Shown piece by piece: positions 59,455 to 64,000 of a stretch of 64,000 nucleotides of DNA. Where the stretch lies: the NCBI GenBank assembly GCA_914767715.1, contig OU612074.1:22802062-22866061 (forward strand), given 5' to 3'. The position numbers and the translations under genes are program-made. The stretch's first letter is position 1. Every line of letters begins with the position of its first letter. The stretch is from Membranipora membranacea. Its lineage: Eukaryota; Bryozoa; Gymnolaemata; Cheilostomatida; Membraniporidae. The notes below the pieces were generated by a model. That model did no database searches, was not told where the DNA came from, and was given only the letters and a program-made list of their open reading frames with translations.

Positions 59455-59530
59455 CAAGAGCTTTATTCATAAACCGACCTCCGGTTGCATGATGCTTCAA
59501 GGCTGACTCTCTGTCGATTAGACAATACAT
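59455..59530 (-). CDS. Copy D exon 18
   Basis: 76 nt, phase 0 to 1, MYCLIDRESALKHHATGGRF then MNKAL. Corresponds to M13 W-C-x-x-x-R-P-E, the following D-x-H-S region, and the approach to G-P-L-S-N. I chose the GTAAAT donor at 59,449-59,454 because it gives the phase exon 19 needs; GTATGT ten bases on does not. Confidence 0.65.
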
Positions 59531-59789
59531 CTGAAACAGGTATCATATAGACATTATTAGGTGCACTAAGCAATGGGACAAGTGAATAACTGACCAATAA
59601 AAAAATATATGCAGCCCATTGTATTTGACTATTTCACCATGTATGTGTCATCTAATTTTAATAAAATCAAAGACAGTGTTCACTCCCTACTAGATTTGAG
59701 TGGCAGCCATTATTAACACATTTAGTATAAATATGTGGTGATTTTGAGCAGTAAAAACATGTAAAGCTTTTTGCTGTTCTGTCTCACAC

Positions 59790-59938
59790 CTGTACAAAAT
59801 CTTTAGAATTATATTGCATAAGCCCAGGTAGGCGTTGTCCTGGCCCGTTCTTTTCTTCGTGTTTCAGGAAAGCTGCATATCTTGTCTTTATAGCTGCATT
59901 ATCAGCGATATTTTCTGGCAAAGAGTGTTCACATTCAC
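59790..59938 (-). CDS. Copy D exon 17, second zinc site, frameshifted
   Basis: Starts VNVNTL (M13: V-N-G-x-x-T-L-G) and then, in another frame, PENIADNAAIKTRYAAFLKH and GQRLPGLMQYNSKDFVQ. The E of ENIAD is the third zinc ligand and D supports the first His; the usual GG after ENIADN is AA. The exon is 149 nt, so one base is missing or two are extra near 59,920. Donor GTGTGA. Confidence 0.75.
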
Positions 59939-60180
59939 CTGTATGATAAAAATCATTTCTTCATTAGCTTGAATTTCACTTCACATTATTGCTAAGCAAA
60001 CAGATATGAGATGTCGCCAAATATCTGTGGCAAAAAATTTATCTGTTAAGACTTGTGGATTGAAACCAAGTGTGGAATGTTTTCGGTTTATTTCAACTAC
60101 CACATTTAAAAGTTCTCCTAAAAATTGTATTTCCTAAGCTTTTCTCCAACGACAAGGTTCAAAACTATCAAACAACTTAC

Positions 60181-60314
60181 GTTTTGATTTATTTCTTCTA
60201 TTTCATAAGAGGAATATTGATTTATCATGCACTCTGTCTTCTCTGTGAATGAAGCTTCTGTTTTGTCATCCCACAACTGTCCTCTGATATTTCCATCTTT
60301 GTCATACAAGCGAC
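60181..60314 (-). CDS. Copy D exon 16
   Basis: 134 nt, phase 1 to 0, GRLYDKDGNIRGQLWDDKTE, TEKTECMINQYSSYEIEEIN, matching the M13 block G-R-x-x-D-x-x-G-N-x-x-x-W-W and F-x-x-x-x-x-C-x-x-x-Q-Y. Open, donor GTAAGT. Confidence 0.8.
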
Positions 60315-60658
60315 CTTTTGTGAAGAAAGGAAAATGAAGAGCCACAGATATCATGAATTTGCGCAAATGCAATGCAATGTAAGGATGAAGAATTATTTTT
60401 TCTTTTGTACATTGATGAAGTTACTGCACAGTTTACAGCAAAACAACCCTGAGACAAATGGCATGTTACTCAATTAATGCCTTGAGTTTTTTCTTCACAA
60501 ATATAAACGGGGAAATATCATGAACTGGCAATATTTCAATCATCTTTTTTAGTAAACTTTTAATCTCGATGTATGCATGTTCTTATTGGCATTAATCACT
60601 GTACAGCTAATGAAGTGTATAATAAAAAAGAAAAAAAAAGAGAAAACGTTTGTCATAC

Positions 60659-60726
60659 CTGTATTATCAAATCCGTGAGTCATAGCGTGTCCGATGAAGG
60701 ATCCCATTCCTCCGTAATTCAGCGAC
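60659..60726 (-). CDS. Copy D exon 15, zinc-binding motif exon with HAMTH
   Basis: 68 nt, phase 2 to 1, encoding SLNYGGMGSFIGHAMTHGFD. M13 peptidases have N-Y-G-G-x-G-x-x-I-G-H-E-x-x-H-x-F-D, where the two His bind zinc and the Glu activates water. Here both His remain but Glu is Ala (GCT). Borders are clean (TTGCAG acceptor, GTATGA donor). A peptidase with this change would be expected to bind zinc weakly or normally but not cleave. Confidence 0.85.
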
Positions 60727-60899
60727 CTGCAATCAGAGGCCAATCACAGCCATTAAATCTAGCTAACACTCCTCAATATTTTGGTTATAGGAATAATGAA
60801 GCCGTATAACTTATAGCTTTATCAAAAGCAGGCTTCATCTAAAGACTTAGGAAACTGACAATAAGATCAGGTTCTAATCTCTTTTTTAATTTTACTTAT

Positions 60900-60951
60900 A
60901 TCGGTTGCTGCTTGTGATAGAAAGGAGGCTGAAGAGCACCAGCAGGTAAGA
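60900..60951 (-). CDS. Copy D exon 14 with AT splice donor
   Basis: 52 nt, phase 1 to 2, VLPAGALQPPFYHKQQP, matching M13 I-x-F-P-A-G-I-L-Q-P-P-F. The donor reads ATAAGT (60,894-60,899), one base off GTAAGT at the essential first position. The acceptor TTTTCAG is good. Confidence 0.75.
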
Positions 60952-61367
60952 CTGAAAATATATAATCAACACTCTGTTTAGAAGTTTGAGTAGCGTGGAA
61001 TATAAACTTCTAACACATACCAGAAAAGCTATTTGTTAATTTTATATAAACGCCCGTGTTATAATCACTTCTGAACGTGTCTCTTCCCTAAATATCTAGG
61101 GGGCGATATCTAAGCTAAAATGAAGGTCAGCAAGATGAGGTTTAATTTATGTTGCTGTTTGTTTGTTTTTGTTTGTTTTGAAGTGTAATCGCCAACTTCA
61201 TTTTTGAAGATATTAGGATACATGGCAAACTCATTATCCATCATTCAATCGCAGGTCGGCTAGGGTCAATGGCCCACGCCAGCCAATCGAAAGAGATGAA
61301 TGATTCTTCTTTAAGGTGTTTCTTATTGGATCTGCGACAGAGATATTTAAATCCTGGACAGACTCAC

Positions 61368-61531
61368 CCATTGTGTTCAGCTCAGGGTGATAAGAAGCAG
61401 TGATATCCGCCGGACCTGCCGGCCATCTATCTTTTTGTTACAGGCTCAGTTATTTGTAATAATTCGTCCAGCTGTTTCCACTTCCTCCAGTTCAGATCGT
61501 TTTGGAAGTATGTATCTGTGTCAAACTCTAG
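61368..61531 (-). CDS. Copy D exon 13, frameshifted
   Basis: Begins LEFDTDTYFQNDLNWRKWKQ (M13: YF-x-N-x-L-x-x-x-x-W). Then ITEPVTK and, one frame over, DRWPAGPADITASYHPELNT, corresponding to W-x-x-x-P-x-x-V-N-A-Y-Y-x-P-x-x-N. The shift sits at a run of five T on the plus strand (61,432-61,436); four would restore it. 164 nt, where phase needs 163. Donor GTGAGT. Confidence 0.75.
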
Positions 61532-61857
61532 CTATATATTAAATAACAGAGAATACTCCTTTAATTAACTGCATTTGATCTTTGTCTAGGGGATTTCCTC
61601 ACTTATCAAGGAGGATTTGTTGATCTAAGACAAAAAAAAAACTAGCGACATATTGGCGTTAATTTTAACATTTATTTTTCAAAAATTTTCAATTACCTAT
61701 CAGAATTGAATCATTGTCTCATTTTCTGTGTTGAGTACATCTGGTGATGTCTCCGATCTATCATTCTAAACAGCTTTGAATATTTTCGAAACCTTTTAAC
61801 ACTATTCATCTCAGCCAGCAAATATGGCTATGAAGTTTATCGAATTCCTACTAGGAT

Positions 61858-62110
61858 TAGCCGGTAGCTCAGCTGGTTTGAGACCCTGCCCTCTTATGCA
61901 CAAGCATTGGAGATCTTGGGTTCGAATCCCGGTGCAGTCTACCTACTATTGGCTTCAATTGATGCCATAGGTGTGCTCCGAGCTGCCTGGAAACTGAGAG
62001 CAATTCGGCACTGAATACGACCACCTCACGGCTAAGGCACTGTTATTTCTTAGTCTCAAGATTTTAGCCCACTTTAGTGAATGGGAACACAAGCGGTATG
62101 GGATGGGATG
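61858..62110 (+). repeat. tRNA-derived SINE, family 1, inside copy D intron
   Basis: A box GGTAGCTCAGCTGGTTTGAG, B box GGGTTCGAATCCCGG, then a family 1 body (AGGTGTGCTCCGAGCTGCCTG, CTGAGAGCAATTCGGC). Its B box is one of the best kept in the window. Confidence 0.7.
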
Positions 62111-62848
62111 CTCAGAATTGTAGCTGTGAAAAAGTTCAATAATCAGTGATCCCCCATTATCAAGGGGTAAGATAAAACTCACAAATGTTGTCTCATCATG
62201 GGATAATAAAGGTACATACTAACAACAAACAACAAGCAAACGTCACTTGAGTTTATAGGCTTCTCCCAAAAAAGCAGATAAGCATGATTCCTGTCCTAAA
62301 ACAACCCTACAAAACTGTCCAAGTCATCAATCCTCAGGTACATGGGTTCAGATATGGTTAACAACTTTTCTGGTAATTGGGAAGAATGAGTTTTGTGTTC
62401 TCCACATACGTTTAAGCTATCCGCACCCAAGTACTCTTTTGCTGACTTGGCTATGAATATTTGTTACGATGCTAGTCGCTTATCTCAACACTTTGCTGCA
62501 TGACAGGTATTCATTGGAGTTTTTTCAAATAAGTAACCAGGTATAATAAATAAATAGGTCTTATAAATAATAAATTCTGGGCACTTTCATTGATGTTTGA
62601 TAGTGATTTCACTATTTGCTTGACAGCTCAAGGCTGAGAAGCTTCCTAGCAATATTTTACATAGATTGATGGGAGATAGTTCTTGAAAACAGTTTCAATT
62701 GAGATCCTGTAAAGTATTCAGATTGCATTCTTCTAGCCTGAGTTTATCTTCTCAAATAATTCTGACACAAAAATTTAGAATCAAAACTACGTACATACGA
62801 CTATTTACAATATGATCATTGATAACCACGTCTCAGACTCAGACTTAC
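62111..62848. other. Copy D intron 12 sequence
   Basis: 62,635-63,020 is also found at 41,684-42,068 next to the copy C exon 12. The remainder has no features I can support. Confidence 0.4.
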
Positions 62849-62926
62849 CCCTTCGTATACCAGATTCATCGCAGTGTCGTTGTGAATCCAGTCCGGATAA
62901 CCAATGTCAGTATTCATCGCAGCAAG
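62849..62926 (-). CDS. Copy D exon 12
   Basis: 78 nt (26 codons), phase 0 to 0, LAAMNTDIGYPDWIHNDTAM and further, matching M13 IGYPDWI. Acceptor TTTTAG, donor GTAAGT. Would follow exon 11 (KEK) in phase. Confidence 0.8.
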
Positions 62927-63049
62927 CTAAAACAGTGAACATTTAGTGATGAGAACTCAGTGGTCAAAAGATGCTCGAGTTCGATTCATACCATGATTGA
63001 GGTAACATTTGAAAACTCAAACTAGTACAGCATCGAGAATTGAAGACTC

Positions 63050-64000
63050 CAAATAGCTTGAGTTGCATCTTCAAACAAATTATGATAGGTTTTTAATGGT
63101 AGATGACAGTGAAGTCTGCATCGTTCATGATCATGTTTTTGCACTCATGCCTAGAAATCTGTGGCCTCTGACAGTTTATGATATTCCGCTTACACCAGTT
63201 GAGAGAATGGAGCAAATGATAAACAAGCACATGTGTAAATGGCTCGGAGTTCCAAGGAGCTTCAACACTAATGCACTGTATGCCGGTTCGTTTACTCTTC
63301 CACTACCTATGAAATTGCTTGTGGAAGAGTACAAAACATCAAAAGCGAGACTGGATATGATGTTGAAAGAGTCACCAGACCAGGTGATAAGGGAATGTCT
63401 TCCATCACTTGACACTGGTAAAAAATGGTTTGTCACAGAGACTGTCAGAGATGCCAAATATCGACTGGAGATAAGTGAGATTGTGGGTGCTGTGACAACT
63501 GCACGTCACGGCATCGGCTGGGAAGCAAACCGATGGTTCTCAAAGGAAAGCCCAAAGGTTAGGCGGGAGATGGAAGTTGATGAGGGTGCGCAAGATGGAA
63601 GAGGAGCGCCGCCAGACACAAGCTGTAGGCCAAGCCCAACAAGGCAGATGGACTTGTTGGGAGTCTGTTGAGCAGCGTCAGCTCAAATGGACAGAATTGT
63701 GGTCGATGGAGCCACAAAGATTCAGCTTTCTGGTTGGTGCAGCTTATGAGCAACTTCCGACCCCGGCAAACCAGGAACGCTGTACTTTCACCGAAAACTT
63801 CAAATGCGCCGAGTGCTCGGCCATGGGCACACTTCGACATATACTGTCAAATTGCCAACAGAGCCTGGGAAGATACACGTATAGGCATAATCAAGTCCTG
63901 AGTGTGTTGTGTAAATATGTCACGGAGAAGTGTGAATATGCTAATGCTGGTGGTGAAGCACGTGAAAAGATTTTGCGCAAAAAGGGATTTACGAACAGCG
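63050..64000 (+). pseudogene. LINE reverse-transcriptase 3' fragment at right edge
   Basis: The plus-strand frame from 63,063 has MPRNLWPLTVYDIPLTPVER, INKHMCKWLGVPRSFNT, LPLPMKLLVEEYKTSKARL and TARHGIGWEA. This pattern occurs at the C-terminus of LINE reverse transcriptases in many invertebrate genomes. The frame shifts near 63,560-63,590. A second frame runs to the window end with RKMEEERRQTQAVGQAQQGR, ELWSMEPQRFSFLVGAAYEQ and CAECSAMGTLRHILSNC, a Cys/His finger typical of the LINE C-terminus. The catalytic part is missing on the left, so it is 5'-truncated, as usual for LINE insertions. The element continues beyond the window. Confidence 0.75.

Larger units (their letters stand above)
58790..62926 (-). 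pseudogene. Copy D, M13 neprilysin-like gene, exons 12-19 (catalytic half)
   Basis: Eight exons on the minus strand: 62,849-62,926; 61,368-61,531; 60,900-60,951; 60,659-60,726; 60,181-60,314; 59,790-59,938; 59,455-59,530; 58,790-58,881. They cover the M13 zinc-binding half: IGYPDWI, the NAYY-like segment, PAGALQPPF, the HExxH exon, the ENIADN exon and the terminal C-x-V-W. The N-terminal exons would lie right of the window. Damage: one extra base in exon 13 (164 nt), AT instead of GT at the exon 14 donor, HAMTH in place of HExxH in exon 15, and a wrong-length exon 17 (149 nt). The E-x-x-x-D second zinc site survives. The copy is either a pseudogene or an inactive family member with some assembly errors. 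Confidence 0.8.

Noticed and set aside
63176-63457. Minus-strand ORF of 93 codons at the right edge
   Set aside because: Shadow of the LINE RT frame on the plus strand, which has recognisable conserved blocks.

Overview
This is nuclear DNA from a metazoan, most likely an invertebrate. It is AT-rich and has no dense ORFs. It carries split genes with GT-AG introns, tRNA-derived SINE-like repeats, a LINE with an APE endonuclease, a DIRS-type tyrosine-recombinase element and an LTR retrotransposon. I cannot name the species.

The backbone is a large, damaged tandem duplication of a minus-strand gene for a type II membrane M13 (neprilysin/ECE-like) metalloprotease. By hand I could place 19 exons. 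Exons 1-11 (about 466 codons) are present in copy B. Exons 12-19 (about 271 codons) are present in copy D. Together they come to about 737 codons, the usual M13 length, but no copy in the window has all 19. Paralogous unit A covers about 1-20,870 and unit B about 22,640-41,670. Unit C covers about 42,070-57,075, and a single-copy stretch D covers 57,080-63,020. Position 1 corresponds to 23,057 in B and 42,482 in C.

Copy A keeps exons 1, 2, 3 and 8 and then leaves the window on the left. Copy B keeps exons 1-11 but has a frameshift and a Cys-to-Arg change in exon 4. Copy C has lost the membrane-anchor exon, has a (GGAT)7 expansion in exon 4 and a stop in exon 6, and its exon 9 is fused into intron 11. 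Copy D has the catalytic half, but HExxH reads HAMTH, two exons are out of frame and one splice donor is AT instead of GT. A decayed last exon lies at 34,413-34,504 and an orphan first exon at 40,801-40,832. The array looks like a graveyard of neprilysin-like genes, unless some indels are assembly errors.

Insertions and rearrangements separate the units. Unit A carries a dead DIRS-like element (about 3,590-6,815) and a very young gag-only LTR retrotransposon (7,809-10,196, 220-bp LTRs differing at one base, 5-bp target duplication, intact 420-codon gag, no pol). Units A and C share a LINE fragment cut off inside the reverse transcriptase. Unit B has replaced it with other sequence and contains a 272-bp palindrome and inverted segments. 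All three units carry a 13-bp minisatellite, tRNA-like SINEs and a 0.4-kb MITE-like element. A LINE 3' fragment lies at the right edge.

No bacterial features, CRISPR arrays or rRNA genes were seen.
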